A DNA stretch of 64,000 nt from Bacillus cereus ATCC 14579 (lineage in GTDB: Bacteria; Bacillota; Bacilli; Bacillales; Bacillaceae_G), in contig NC_004722.1 of assembly GCF_000007825.1 (NCBI RefSeq), positions 4,996,001 to 5,060,000 of the forward strand. The letters are read 5' to 3'. Numbering within the stretch: the first letter of the stretch is position 1; the number at the start of each line of letters is the position of its first letter. The notes under the pieces are model-generated. The model was not told the origin of the DNA. It saw nothing but the letters and a program-made list of their open reading frames with translations, and ran no database searches. Made by a program: the position numbers and the translations under genes. Below, one piece after another: positions 1 to 8,378 of this stretch.

Positions 1-324
1 ATAAATGCAATTTCTTTTTCATAATTTTTATAATAATTTTCATCAATAACCCTTTCGGTATATTTTACAAAACCATTCTTCTCTAATATGGCAATTAATT
101 TTAAAAATTTTTCTTCTTGGGTTTTGCTTAACTCACTCACTATATCTTTCAAAGGTATATTTACCATTCAAATATTTACTGATTTCACTAAAAAACGGGT
201 AAATATTTCTACCTTTGATTGTAAAATAACCTATAGAATTCCTAAAGTATATCCCTTCAGCTGAAGGAAAAAAGAATGTGTCCTCTTTTAATTTAATAAA
301 TTGTTTTTCTTTTATTTCTAACAT
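1..324 (-). pseudogene. tclI: TclI-like thiocillin maturation protein, 5' part, frameshifted and cut by window edge
   Basis: This gene follows the four thiocillin precursor genes on the same strand, where tclI (leader-binding, ocin-ThiF-like partner of the YcaO cyclodehydratase) is expected. I start it at the ATG at 324, which has an AAAGGA ribosome site, rather than an in-frame ATG 33 bases upstream. The first 59 codons read MLEIKEKQFIKLKEDTFFFP and onward, a winged-helix-like start typical of leader-recognition domains. Near 146-150 the frame breaks: the written frame stops at 133, while a shift of one base opens a frame (DIVSELSKTQEEKFLKLIAI) that runs to the window edge. The shift could be a real mutation or a sequencing error. 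The TclI identity rests on position and domain style, not on a search. Confidence 0.65.
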
Positions 325-423
325 TTGATCATTCCTTTCTATAAAGGGAACAAACATCTCTAAAAAGAGATGTTTGTTTTTTATCAGTATGGGAGGGGGA
401 GAACAATTAAGCTTCTTGAAAAA

Positions 424-582
424 TTAAGTTGTACAACAACTGCATGTACATACGCATGTCGTACATGACGCTCCCATAATTTCAAGCGCTTCGTTTTCTG
501 GCATAGCATCAACATCAACCATTTCAATTGCATCAAAATCTTCAATTTCAAGTGTATTTAATGCTTTTTTAATTTCACTCAT
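424..582 (-). CDS. tclH: Thiocillin precursor peptide, fourth copy
   Basis: A 52-residue thiopeptide precursor, the last of four copies in transcription order. The leader MSEIKKALNTLEIEDFDAIE and what follows is acidic, and the final 14 residues are SCTTCVCTCSCCTT, the known thiocillin/micrococcin-type core in which Cys become thiazoles and Ser/Thr become dehydroamino acids. The protein is identical to the other three copies. A GGGGGTGGAAAGC-type ribosome site precedes the ATG. This copy ends in TAA and the next two in TGA, because the unit boundary differs. Confidence 0.95.
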   Translation of the reverse strand: MSEIKKALNTLEIEDFDAIEMVDVDAMPENEALEIMGASCTTCVCTCSCCTT

Positions 583-627
583 GCTTTCCACCCCCTTTTA
601 ATCTAAGTATGTACTCTTATATTAAAA

Positions 628-786
628 TCAAGTTGTACAACAACTGCATGTACATACGCATGTCGTACATGACGCTCCCATAATTTCAAGCGCTTCGTTT
701 TCTGGCATAGCATCAACATCAACCATTTCAATTGCATCAAAATCTTCAATTTCAAGTGTATTTAATGCTTTTTTAATTTCACTCAT
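628..786 (-). CDS. tclG: Thiocillin precursor peptide, third copy
   Basis: A 52-residue precursor with the same leader and the same SCTTCVCTCSCCTT core as its neighbours. It lies exactly 204 bp from the next copy on each side. The spacer between copies carries the repeated ribosome site. At the Thr codon of the ALNTLEIE leader segment this copy uses ACA, as does the 424-582 copy, while the two upstream copies use ACG, so the four are two near-identical pairs at the DNA level. Confidence 0.95.
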   Translation of the reverse strand: MSEIKKALNTLEIEDFDAIEMVDVDAMPENEALEIMGASCTTCVCTCSCCTT

Positions 787-831
787 GCTTTCCACCCCCT
801 TTTAATCTAAGTATGTACTCTTATATTAAAA

Positions 832-990
832 TCAAGTTGTACAACAACTGCATGTACATACGCATGTCGTACATGACGCTCCCATAATTTCAAGCGCTTC
901 GTTTTCTGGCATAGCATCAACATCAACCATTTCAATTGCATCAAAATCTTCAATTTCAAGCGTATTTAATGCTTTTTTAATTTCACTCAT
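832..990 (-). CDS. tclF: Thiocillin precursor peptide, second copy
   Basis: A 52-residue precursor identical in protein sequence to the other copies. It has a leader rich in Glu and Asp and the core SCTTCVCTCSCCTT. The leader Thr codon is ACG, shared with the first copy and different from the two downstream copies. It is read from the same promoter as the other three. Confidence 0.95.
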   Translation of the reverse strand: MSEIKKALNTLEIEDFDAIEMVDVDAMPENEALEIMGASCTTCVCTCSCCTT

Positions 991-1035
991 GCTTTCCACC
1001 CCCTTTTAATCTAAGTATGTACTCTTATATTAAAA

Positions 1036-1194
1036 TCAAGTTGTACAACAACTGCATGTACATACGCATGTCGTACATGACGCTCCCATAATTTCAAGCG
1101 CTTCGTTTTCTGGCATAGCATCAACATCAACCATTTCAATTGCATCAAAATCTTCAATTTCAAGCGTATTTAATGCTTTTTTAATTTCACTCAT
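1036..1194 (-). CDS. tclE: Thiocillin precursor peptide, first copy
   Basis: The promoter-proximal copy of the 52-residue thiopeptide precursor, with core SCTTCVCTCSCCTT. Its upstream sequence differs from the other copies: the ribosome site is AGGTGGGATGAGT and the region reaches a TTGACT/TAATAT promoter. It is therefore the founding unit, and the other three carry the repeated 204-bp spacer. The mature product of this family is the macrocyclic antibiotic thiocillin, which blocks the ribosomal L11/23S rRNA site. Confidence 0.95.
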   Translation of the reverse strand: MSEIKKALNTLEIEDFDAIEMVDVDAMPENEALEIMGASCTTCVCTCSCCTT

Positions 1195-1243
1195 ACTCAT
1201 CCCACCTACAAGAAATTTTTGGAAACTAACCCTCCCGAAGAAA

Positions 1244-1271
1244 ATATTACCATAATTGAATACAAAGTCAA
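1244..1271 (-). promoter_or_regulatory. Promoter of the thiocillin precursor operon
   Basis: On the minus strand a TTGACT -35 box (1266-1271) and a TAATAT -10 box (1244-1249) are separated by 16 bp. They lie about 50 bp upstream of the first precursor ATG and look like a housekeeping sigma-A promoter. This is inferred from sequence only. Confidence 0.6.
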
Positions 1272-1320
1272 TAACAATTTCTGAAAATTCTTTTTAAGAG
1301 AAAATAAAGACAAATCAAAT

Positions 1321-1346
1321 TATCACTTTTTTCCAAAAGTGTGATA
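1321..1346. promoter_or_regulatory. Inverted repeat in the divergent promoter region
   Basis: The exact arms TATCAC and GTGATA flank 14 bases, with further TTTT/AAAA pairing inside. The site sits between the precursor promoter and the divergent oxygenase gene. It could be an operator serving both directions or simply a hairpin. No regulator gene is visible nearby in the window. Confidence 0.35.
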
Positions 1347-1391
1347 TATTTAAATTATCTGTAATTAAATCAATTAGAGAGGAGTATACAT

Positions 1392-2135
1392 ATGCTTACT
1401 GAAAAACAAGTAAACTTTTTTAAAAAAAATGGTTATCTAATTTTAGAAGATTTTTTTTCTTTACATGAACTAAAACAAATGAAATTAACATTTCAACATA
1501 AGATAAAAAATCAAAAGAACTCAAAAGGATTCTATTCAGGCATCTTAACTCAACACCTTAATCTTTGGAATAAGGATTCTTTTTTTAAGAACCTTGTATT
1601 TAACAAAAGAATTTCGAGAATTGCAAAAGAACTGTTGGAGACTAAGAATATACGGATTTTACAAGATCATGCCTTAATTAAAAAAAGCATAGTAGGTAAA
1701 GCTACTCCTTGGCATCAGGATTTCTCTTATTTTCCAATTAATGAACCTGAAGCATTAACTGTTTGGATTCCGTTTCAAGATGTCTATGAAAAAAATGGAT
1801 GTATGAGCTATCTTCCTACTTCAAATACATTAGGAAGATTAACTAAAGTTCATATGTATAATATCGATAAACCTTTAGAAGATATAAACATTTCTCCTGC
1901 GATAGCTAAACTAAAAGCTGGGAGTATAGTTATTCATCATTCTTTAACTTTGCATTATGCATACTCTAACATAAGTGATAATGATCGGTTGGCCTATGCA
2001 ATTGTCTATATGAAAGATGAAGTAACTTATAATGGAAACAGACATCCACTGATAGATAAAAATTTATTTGCCAAAAATCAAAAATTAGAAGGGACCAACT
2101 TCCCTATTATCGAGGAGAGTGTAACGTTAACATGA
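1392..2135 (+). CDS. Phytanoyl-CoA dioxygenase (PhyH)-family Fe(II)/2-oxoglutarate oxygenase
   Basis: A 247-residue member of the PhyH fold. The N-terminus MLTEKQVNFFKKNGYLILED is the family's typical opening. An iron-binding HxD (WHQDF, about residue 112) and a distal His (HHSLTLHYA, about residues 180-190) followed by an Arg-containing segment form the usual facial triad and 2-oxoglutarate site. The gene has a GAGGAG ribosome site and diverges from the thiocillin precursors. The thiocillin pathway needs a valine hydroxylase, usually attributed to TclD, and an oxygenase of this family here suits that job; this is inference. The next gene overlaps its stop codon by four bases, so the two are co-translated. 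Confidence 0.75.
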   Translation: MLTEKQVNFFKKNGYLILEDFFSLHELKQMKLTFQHKIKNQKNSKGFYSGILTQHLNLWNKDSFFKNLVFNKRISRIAKELLETKNIRILQDHALIKKSIVGKATPWHQDFSYFPINEPEALTVWIPFQDVYEKNGCMSYLPTSNTLGRLTKVHMYNIDKPLEDINISPAIAKLKAGSIVIHHSLTLHYAYSNISDNDRLAYAIVYMKDEVTYNGNRHPLIDKNLFAKNQKLEGTNFPIIEESVTLT

Positions 2136-2464
2136 TAAAAGAACTTGATCACGTAATGATAAAAGTCCAAAATCTAGAAGAAAGTATTACTTTTTATTCA
2201 GAGCAGTTACGACTGCAAATAATCTGGGAGTATGATAATTATGTAGGATTTCATAACGGTATAGTTATTCATGATTCGAAAAACAGTGAAAATTTAACTA
2301 GCTTTTTCAAAGTAGATTCTGTAGAAGAAACAGTCAAAATATTAAAAGAGAGCAATGTTAAAATTATTTTAGAGCCCACTCCTATTCCGACTGGATATAC
2401 AGCAGCCTTTCAAGACATCAGTAATAACATTATTCATATTGTAGATAATATTAATCTTTCTTGA
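2132..2464 (+). CDS. VOC-fold (glyoxalase/bleomycin-resistance-like) protein
   Basis: A 110-residue protein with the beta-alpha-beta-beta-beta pattern of vicinal oxygen chelate proteins: it opens with LDHVMIKVQNLEESITFYSE and ends with a second module containing YTAAFQDISNNIIHIVD. One His near the start and polar residues near the end occupy the usual metal positions, although the full metal set is not clear. It overlaps the oxygenase gene by ATGA. In an antibiotic cluster such proteins either bind the product (self-protection) or act as small enzymes; the sequence does not decide between these. Confidence 0.7.
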   Translation: MIKELDHVMIKVQNLEESITFYSEQLRLQIIWEYDNYVGFHNGIVIHDSKNSENLTSFFKVDSVEETVKILKESNVKIILEPTPIPTGYTAAFQDISNNIIHIVDNINLS

Positions 2465-2522
2465 ATAAACGAAACAATCTATAAATCATACAATTATTTC
2501 TCTATTAAATAGATACGTAATA

Positions 2523-2584
2523 AAACGTTTTATGGTCTTTACCTTTACTTAAAACTTTATTAAAAAAAGACCATAAAATGTTTT
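2523..2584. terminator. Long hairpin terminator after the VOC gene
   Basis: Arms of about 18 bases (AACGTTTTATGGTCTTT and AAAGACCATAAAATGTTTT) flank an A/T-rich loop. It lies 60 bp after the VOC gene and should end that transcript. Confidence 0.6.
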
Positions 2585-2621
2585 AAAGTTATTTTAAATC
2601 ATAAATTTAACTACTTATCAT

Positions 2622-2933
2622 TTGCTTCCTTTAATTTATCAAAGCGATATGCCTTCACAAACACCGTTAGTTAAGTTATCACAGATGTTTGCTTGGGGCA
2701 CACCTAGATTCAATATTGGAATAACTCTAACTACAACTTTATTTACACTTCTTTTAGTTGTAAATACGATTACTGCTAAAAGAAGTGTAAATAAAGTTTA
2801 TCCGTTATCTAAAGAAAATGAAAAACAAACACTGAACTGTGACATATGGGACAGAGGTATATCATATATTATCTCATCGCTGTTTTCTACAATTGAAACT
2901 GTACCGCTATCTACATCAACAGGATTTATTTAA
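2622..2933 (+). pseudogene. NCS2 purine/pyrimidine permease, internal fragment
   Basis: About 103 codons read WGTPRFNIGITLTTTLFTLL and later ETVPLSTSTGFI. These match the middle of uracil/xanthine-family permeases: the WGTPxF segment, then the conserved GTVPxSxSTGFI-type motif. The N-terminal half and the C-terminus are missing and there is no ribosome site; the only start is TTG. A C-terminal fragment of the same family on the same strand lies at 6563-6745, so the two may be pieces of one broken gene. Confidence 0.55.
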
Positions 2934-2999
2934 CTAATAAGACAAAGAAAAGGTGTTCCTTATTGTCAGCCATATAATTGAGTAATTTCTTTTATTACC

Positions 3000-3700
3000 T
3001 TAATGTTTCTTCATAATTCTAGGAATACGTTTCAAATTGTAGACACCCTGAAATTGCCCTGCCAATTTCAGGGTGATTTGACGAACCCCTTTTCTTCGAT
3101 TTTTAAATTGAGATACCTCTAATATGAATCCTTTCCCTATTTCATCCTGATTTTCTCTTTCGCTTTCCTTGCGAGGAAACGAAAAAATAATTATAATATC
3201 CCGAACGTGAAACCACAGGGATTCCACACAAATATCTCACCATGTTTTTGAGGTTGTATTTTTCAATAATAGAACGAATTAACACATATTTTTGGTTAGG
3301 TGGGTAACGTTATTTCTTTCCCATCCTCCCTTCCATAAGTTTAATCTTTTTTAACAGTTCATTTTCAACTTTTAATACGTTTCGTTCCGCTTCTAAACAT
3401 GCATATTTTCTTTTAATTTAAGTTCTCTCTAACTTTCCTTCCCAACTTTTCTTTACGTGTATCTCTTAGGTCAAATGCACCATTTTTCTTATAGGAAGTA
3501 CGCCATCTATTTCCTGATGATACAATGCGTTGTATGCCAATGATTTCTACATCCAATCCGCATTCTTCAAAAATAATACGAGATGGTTTTCCTCTTTCTT
3601 TTTCTTCAATAAAAATATGCTTGAATTCATCAGTGTATAGGTAATCCTTTTCGGACTGACCGATTTTCAGTATCGATTTTTTGATAGTATTTGAACTTTT
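3000..3700 (-). mobile_element. Remnant of an IS3-family (IS150-like) insertion sequence
   Basis: The minus strand first encodes an OrfA-like helix-turn-helix protein (frame pieces YLYTDEFKHIFIEEKERGKP, IIFEECGLDVEIIGIQRI and RLEAERN-like coiled coil) with several breaks. It then encodes the start of OrfB (IRSIIEKYNLKNMVRYLCGI and, in another frame, FKNRRKGVRQITLKLAGQFQ), which stops before the DDE catalytic core. The rest of the transposase and recognisable inverted repeats are missing, so it is dead. It abuts the end of the broken Lrp gene. Confidence 0.7.
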
Positions 3701-4115
3701 TTAAGTGTCTTAATGACAGTATTTATACGATAATCACCATAATGTAAAACATCTGCAAGAGCCTCTTCTAATTGCTGATGCGAAGATGTGTGAAGAGTCC
3801 ATAGCATCCATCGCCGCTTATACGATACATTTCAGTAATTACGTCCGTTTTTTCAAAAAAGTTTTGAATTTGATTATGATAGTGTGGTGCATGTAAAAAT
3901 AGTGTAACAAAGGTCATAATAGAACCTTCTAGCTTCGCCCTATCGATATTTATCGTATATTTTTGAATAACACCTGCTTCTTCTAATTTATTAATTCGTT
4001 TCCCAACAGCCTGGCCAGTCAAATGTACTATCTCCCCAATTTCCTTCGAGTTCATTCTAGCATTTTCTTGTAGTAATTGTATAATCTTAAAATCTGTTGA
4101 ATCAAACATGGACAT
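3700..4115 (-). pseudogene. Lrp/AsnC-family transcription regulator, frameshifted near the C-terminus
   Basis: The frame opens with an AGGAAGGGGA ribosome site and encodes the Lrp winged helix (MFDSTDFKIIQLLQENARMN, then LTGQAVGKRINKLEEAGVI) and most of the ligand-sensing RAM domain. At about 3785 the frame ends early in THLRISN. A shift of one base continues with HQQLEEALADVLHYGDYRIN, restoring the usual length of about 140 residues. A single indel therefore truncates it by roughly 30 residues. The IS3 remnant begins at its 3' end. Confidence 0.7.
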
Positions 4116-4139
4116 CCCCTTCCTATATGAAACGAATTC

Positions 4140-4460
4140 TATAAAATCTTCATTTCCCCTACAGTTTTTCTCAAAAGTTTTGCACTACAATCGATTAGCT
4201 CTATTAGCAATTACATTATTATTAGCGGCTTTCCTTCTTCTTTACAGTGTATTTTTTGGATTACTCGTAGGCACTACAGCAAGCTAGCGATTTTTTATAA
4301 ATATGAACAAATTTTAGGAATTAGTTTATCTTTTTTTAATGTTTTATTTAGAGGCAGTTTATAGTCAGGTATTAACATAAGAAACGTAGCAACTAAGTTC
4401 ATATATGACGAACTGCTACCATAATCGCTAACCGTACTACTTGAAATCATAAAATAAGGA
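4140..4460 (+). other. Gene-free stretch with a membrane-segment remnant
   Basis: No intact gene lies between the Lrp start and the lipoprotein. Codons at 4183-4287 read a single hydrophobic segment (RLALLAITLLLAAFLLLYSV) ending in a stop, which may be the tail of a lost membrane protein divergent from the Lrp gene. The remaining bases should hold the lipoprotein promoter, which I could not place. Confidence 0.3.
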
Positions 4461-4471
4461 GACGATAAAAC

Positions 4472-5437
4472 ATGAACAAAAAAGCAAAAGCACTATCATC
4501 CGTACTGCTCGGATTCACATTAGCATTAACAGGGTGTGCTGGTACTAAAGCTGAAGAAAATCATGGGAAACAAAAACAAGAACAAGTTGCTAAAGAAACA
4601 AAAAAGGAAAATAAATTAACTAAAGGGCAAAAAATGGCTAATATTCTTAGCGAGACAAATTGGCAAGGTACACGAGTGTATGACAAAGATAAGAATGACT
4701 TAACAAAAGAGAATGCAAACTTCATTGGTCTTGCAAAATATGATGCGAAATCCGGCAGATATGAATTTTTTGATGCTAAAACAGGTGCAAGTCGTGGCGA
4801 TAAAGGCACTTTCTTTGTCACAAATGATGGGAAGAAGAGAATATTGATTTCAGAATCAATGAAGTATCAAGCTGTCATTGACATGACAAAACTAAATAAA
4901 AATGTATTTACTTATAAACGAATGGGGAAAGACGCTAACGGTAAAGATGTAGAAGTTTTCGTTGAACATGTTCCATATAAAGAAAAAGAACTTTCTTTCA
5001 CTGATCCGGACAAGCAGCTGAACACGACTACAGGGGATATTATTAAAAACGTTGATGGAGATAAAATTTTAGGCGGTACCCTTTGGCACGGAACAAAGGT
5101 ATTAGACGAAGCTGGTAACGATGTAACACAGTTTAATTCGAATTTTATAAGTTTAGCAAAATTTGATGACAAGTCTAATAAATATGAGTTTTTCAATAGC
5201 GAAACAGGTCAAAGCCGCGGTGATTATGGCTACTTCGATGTTGTACACGAAAATAAAATAAGAGCCCATGTTTCAATTGGAAATAACAAATACGGTGCTG
5301 CTCTTGAACTTACTGAACTAAATAAGAATAAATTTACGTATAAAAGAACTGGTAAAGACCAAGCTGGTAAGGATATAACTATATTCGTTGAACATGAACC
5401 TTATAAAGGTGATATGAAACCACAATTTAGTTTTTAA
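4472..5437 (+). CDS. Lipoprotein with two DUF4822 repeats
   Basis: A 321-residue exported lipoprotein. The signal peptide has a lipobox (LTGCAG, Cys at about residue 22), followed by a charged linker. Two homologous domains of about 120 residues follow (about 55-180 and 195-315). Each opens W(Q/H)GTxVxDxxxNDxT, continues with FxxLAKxDxKSxxYEFFxxxTGxSRGDxGxF, and ends FTYKRxGKDxxGKDxxxFVEHxPYK. These are DUF4822 repeats, of unknown function, found in Firmicute surface lipoproteins. The gene stands alone with a GGAGA ribosome site and its own terminator. Confidence 0.85.
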   Translation: MNKKAKALSSVLLGFTLALTGCAGTKAEENHGKQKQEQVAKETKKENKLTKGQKMANILSETNWQGTRVYDKDKNDLTKENANFIGLAKYDAKSGRYEFFDAKTGASRGDKGTFFVTNDGKKRILISESMKYQAVIDMTKLNKNVFTYKRMGKDANGKDVEVFVEHVPYKEKELSFTDPDKQLNTTTGDIIKNVDGDKILGGTLWHGTKVLDEAGNDVTQFNSNFISLAKFDDKSNKYEFFNSETGQSRGDYGYFDVVHENKIRAHVSIGNNKYGAALELTELNKNKFTYKRTGKDQAGKDITIFVEHEPYKGDMKPQFSF

Positions 5438-5449
5438 ATACGTTTGATT

Positions 5450-5482
5450 AAAGATCCTGTACTGAGTTGCAGGATCTTTCTT
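5450..5482 (+). terminator. Terminator of the DUF4822 lipoprotein gene
   Basis: The stem AAAGATCCTG/CAGGATCTTT has a 10-base loop and is followed by T-rich sequence, 13 bp after the stop codon. Confidence 0.8.
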
Positions 5483-5544
5483 ATTAAGCAAGAGAACGAA
5501 AAGACGAAAAACATGTAGCTTTTCGTCTTCACAATATTCCCACC

Positions 5545-5733
5545 TTATAGTCGATGATTTACAAAACCTAAAAACATACCGATACAAAATAAAATAAATC
5601 CAATTAGAATTAAGGGAAGAGTGAAGCCACCCCAAGCTGGTTTATTAGCAAACGCCCTTATTTTAAAATTAATCCTCGCTAAAGACATGATAACGATACC
5701 CGCTATTGATAAAATTGTAGTTACATAAGTCAT
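5545..5733 (-). CDS. Small two-helix membrane protein of unknown function
   Basis: A 62-residue protein with two predicted membrane helices (TILSIAGIVIMSLA and LPLILIGFILFCIGMFLGFV) joined by a short basic loop. It has a GAGGAG site ahead of the ATG. I do not recognise the family. It stands between the lipoprotein and the YxeA-like gene with no operon partner. Confidence 0.55.
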   Translation of the reverse strand: MTYVTTILSIAGIVIMSLARINFKIRAFANKPAWGGFTLPLILIGFILFCIGMFLGFVNHRL

Positions 5734-5880
5734 CTAGAATAATACTCCTCTTCTATATTGATTTTATATCTCTGCAAACCATCTACATAAGTGTTACAGT
5801 CCACTATTCATACATGTCATCCCAATTGTAGCAATCCAGCTTTGTGCCACATCATTTGTAAAATTCATTCTTCATTCCTA

Positions 5881-5915
5881 AAAAAAGACAGAACCAGACG
5901 GTTCGGTCTTTTTTG
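5881..5915. terminator. Bidirectional terminator near the YxeA-like gene
   Basis: A-tract, then GACAGAACC, loop AGAC, GGTTCGGTC and T-tract. It lies about 90 bp downstream of the YxeA-like gene on the minus strand and probably ends that transcript. Confidence 0.6.
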
Positions 5916-6005
5916 TTTTATAATAATCTCTTTTATTTTTGCTATAATACCTTTTTCTTATAAATCTTACGCTAACACAGCTTTTGATTAACTTATCCTG
6001 AAATA

Positions 6006-6371
6006 TTATGAATTTGCGTTCAACTTATCTAAAATACCTTTATCTATTTTTGCTTGATTCACTTTAGCTATTTTAGAAACAATCCCACGGCGATCTTCCC
6101 AATCAATCAAATAATATTGATTTTTTTCCAATTCATTTTGCAAGGAAATTTTCAGTTCTCTTTCTTCCCCTTTTTTATCGTACACCTTCTCATCGTAAAC
6201 ATGATACGTAAGAACTTCTCCATTACTCAATTTTTCGTTTTCTACTTTAGAATCAGTCGTTACTTTTACATAATATTGTTTAGTCAAATAGTATCCATTC
6301 CCTGACTTCATATAGTAGAAAGCACCTCCTACTATAGCTAATAACACAAAAATTCTCATGATCCATTTCAT
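6006..6371 (-). CDS. YxeA-family (DUF1093) exported protein
   Basis: A 121-residue protein with an N-terminal membrane anchor or signal (MRIFVLLAIVGGAFYYM). It then shows the YxeA/DUF1093 pattern: YYVKVTTDSK, LTYHVYDEKVYDKKGEEREL and a C-terminal KxxYxLIDWEDRRGI segment. YxeA proteins are small cell-surface proteins of unknown role that often accompany bacteriocin-like or peptide exporter genes. None is adjacent here. Confidence 0.75.
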   Translation of the reverse strand: MKWIMRIFVLLAIVGGAFYYMKSGNGYYLTKQYYVKVTTDSKVENEKLSNGEVLTYHVYDEKVYDKKGEERELKISLQNELEKNQYYLIDWEDRRGIVSKIAKVNQAKIDKGILDKLNANS

Positions 6372-6562
6372 ATGATAATACCTAACCTTTCTATTCTACT
6401 TGTAAGATTTATACCCGTTAAAATATAAATCTTCCTTACCTTAAGTATGCTTTAACCATAAAGATGGTACAATCCAGTTTCCTTACACCCACATTACATT
6501 TTTGTAATCCTATCATTTTACAAAAGTTTCTTAAGTTGGCCCAAAACAAAGGAACATAAAGT

Positions 6563-6745
6563 TTTATTCCTCCAATTGCCACACTTTTAGCAACACTTGT
6601 CCAAGTAATAGGAATTTCATTTCAATCCATTTTACGTGAAGAAGTAAATCAACGCCGATTAACTATATTAGGAATTACATTATTAATCAGCCCTCATCAA
6701 TCGGGCTGCCCGGCAAATAGAGGAATAAAATTTGTGACTAAGTAA
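6563..6745 (+). pseudogene. NCS2 permease C-terminal fragment
   Basis: Sixty codons without a start read IPPIATLLATLVQVIGISFQ, then LREEVNQRRLTILGITLLIS, the last helices typical of uracil/xanthine permeases, followed by out-of-family residues. The sequence ISPHQSG and onward coincides with a short dispersed-repeat-like motif (AGCCCTCATCAATCGGGCT), which probably interrupted the gene. It may belong with the internal fragment at 2622-2933. Confidence 0.4.
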
Positions 6746-6777
6746 AAAAGCGCCCTACTTATAGGGCGCTTTTTTTA
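6745..6777. terminator. Terminator of the cereolysin O gene
   Basis: AAAAAAGCGCCCT, short loop, AGGGCGCTTTTTTT. It directly follows the cytolysin stop codon on the minus strand and is symmetric enough to work in both directions. Confidence 0.85.
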
Positions 6778-6780
6778 TAC

Positions 6781-8319
6781 TTAATGACTAATACTAGCTG
6801 TTGGATATAATGTTGTTCCTCCAATTGAAACTTTTATTTCATTTGTTAATGGAACGTTTTGTTCATTAATAATTGTTCTCCACCATTCCCATGCAAGACC
6901 TGTACATTCTCTTGCTACAATTTTTATATTTTTTGAGTTCGGTGGAAGAGGGATAACTGTAGAGTAATGAGCCGTTTTGTCTTTTCCGCTACCATCCCAT
7001 GTTTTATGTGTTAGTACTTCGTTACCCTTTTGGTCAAATGTGAATTCATCCCAAGATACATCAAATTGAGCAACGTAAGCACCATAATGATCAAGTGTCA
7101 TTTTAGCACTTGAATATTCTGTAGTTGTCGTCTCAATATAATCTGTATTGTTATGAACAGCAGCAGTTGCATTATCTTTTAAGAAAGTACTTGTATATGA
7201 AATTGGGTATGCTGGATTTTTAAGACTTAATTCAGCATTATCTTTAATAATATTTCGGATTTCATTGAAATCTTTAGTAACAACCTTGTTATGCTCTTTC
7301 GCATCTCCGCCTAATACTACAGCAGTAAAGGTACTTTCTTCAAAAATATCTTTATACTGTCCACTTGTTTCAACGCTGTTATCCTTAAGTAAGGCTTTAA
7401 AAGCAGCTTGTACATCTTTGCTCTTAGATGTTGTTTCTAATTTTACATAAATCGTTCTACCATAAGCTACATTTGAAACCATAACAGGTGGAGCCGAATT
7501 ACTTACGCCTTTTCGAGTTAACTCATCAAAAGTAACGCTATTATCAAAAAGGTCGGATGGATTGTTAGGTAGTTCAGCACTTACCGTATAAAATATTTGC
7601 TTATACGCCGCTACCATCACTTTTTTCTCTCCATTTGCAACCGCATTAAAATCAATGTTTAGACTGTTATCAAGATATTTAGCGTTAACATTAAGAGCGC
7701 TTGCGATTTGCGATTTACTATAAACCATGGATTCCGTATACTGCATTCTTGCAGGCAACGTATGTGTTGTAGAATACTTTTCATTCCAAGTAGATACTAA
7801 ATCGTCTACTGCTCCAGCTACATTACCATATGTCGGATTTTGGACAGTAATTGTATTTTCTTTTCTCATGCCCGGTAAGTCTATACTAATATTCAAAGGC
7901 TTTCTCTTAGCCACTAATAAACTCGGTTGATTGTCTGCAAAAGCTTTATTTGCAAGTTGTACAGCTCCTGGATACGTGCGATTCACTACAGAATCAATAA
8001 TTGAAATATCGACTGGTGACGTTGTAAGTGATTTTTTCTCGCGTTCCACTACTACAAATTTACCATTTGAATTGATACTTTCTTTCGGAACAAAACTCTC
8101 TATCTTATCACCATTTACAGCTAAAACCTCTTGATTATTATATTTAAGATTTGCTATACCAGTATCAATGCCACTAGCATTTTTGGTTACATCAGTTGCA
8201 TTACTTGCTTGTGTTTCTGCGAAGGAAATAGATGAATAATTAATAGTGCATAGACTAACTAATAAACATGCAAGGAACTTTCTTCTTTTAGTGTTTTTCT
8301 TAATATTCAGAAAAATCAC
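6781..8319 (-). CDS. clo: Cereolysin O, cholesterol-dependent cytolysin
   Basis: A 512-residue secreted pore-forming toxin that binds cholesterol in host membranes and assembles large beta-barrel pores. A basic signal peptide (KKNTKRRKFLACLLVSLCTI) ends near SFAETQAS. The family undecapeptide ECTGLAWEWWR lies near residue 480 and the Thr-Leu cholesterol motif (GGTTLYPTA) just after it. Length and start (GTG, MIFLNIKK) match the anthrolysin/cereolysin group. A PlcR box and sigma-A promoter lie upstream of a 26-residue peptide gene, and no separate promoter is obvious between that gene and clo, so the two are probably one transcript. Confidence 0.97.
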   Translation of the reverse strand: MIFLNIKKNTKRRKFLACLLVSLCTINYSSISFAETQASNATDVTKNASGIDTGIANLKYNNQEVLAVNGDKIESFVPKESINSNGKFVVVEREKKSLTTSPVDISIIDSVVNRTYPGAVQLANKAFADNQPSLLVAKRKPLNISIDLPGMRKENTITVQNPTYGNVAGAVDDLVSTWNEKYSTTHTLPARMQYTESMVYSKSQIASALNVNAKYLDNSLNIDFNAVANGEKKVMVAAYKQIFYTVSAELPNNPSDLFDNSVTFDELTRKGVSNSAPPVMVSNVAYGRTIYVKLETTSKSKDVQAAFKALLKDNSVETSGQYKDIFEESTFTAVVLGGDAKEHNKVVTKDFNEIRNIIKDNAELSLKNPAYPISYTSTFLKDNATAAVHNNTDYIETTTTEYSSAKMTLDHYGAYVAQFDVSWDEFTFDQKGNEVLTHKTWDGSGKDKTAHYSTVIPLPPNSKNIKIVARECTGLAWEWWRTIINEQNVPLTNEIKVSIGGTTLYPTASISH

Positions 8320-8378
8320 CCCGTTCTTTTTTTAGTAAAATATGATAATGATTGATAAATGATTGCTAACTAATAAAT

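Larger units (their letters stand above)
424..1194. repeat. Four-copy 204-bp tandem repeat of precursor genes
   Basis: Four units start 204 bp apart (424, 628, 832, 1036). Coding parts and spacers are almost identical, and I saw only a synonymous leader change. The array gives four templates of the same peptide, which suggests selection for dosage or recent amplification. Confidence 0.95.

Noticed and set aside
424..1194. Regular repeats that could suggest a CRISPR-like array
   Set aside because: The 204-bp units are intact precursor genes with start codons and ribosome sites, not repeats with unique spacers.
5791..5991. 66-codon plus-strand frame
   Set aside because: It runs through a terminator hairpin, lacks a ribosome site and has no recognisable features.
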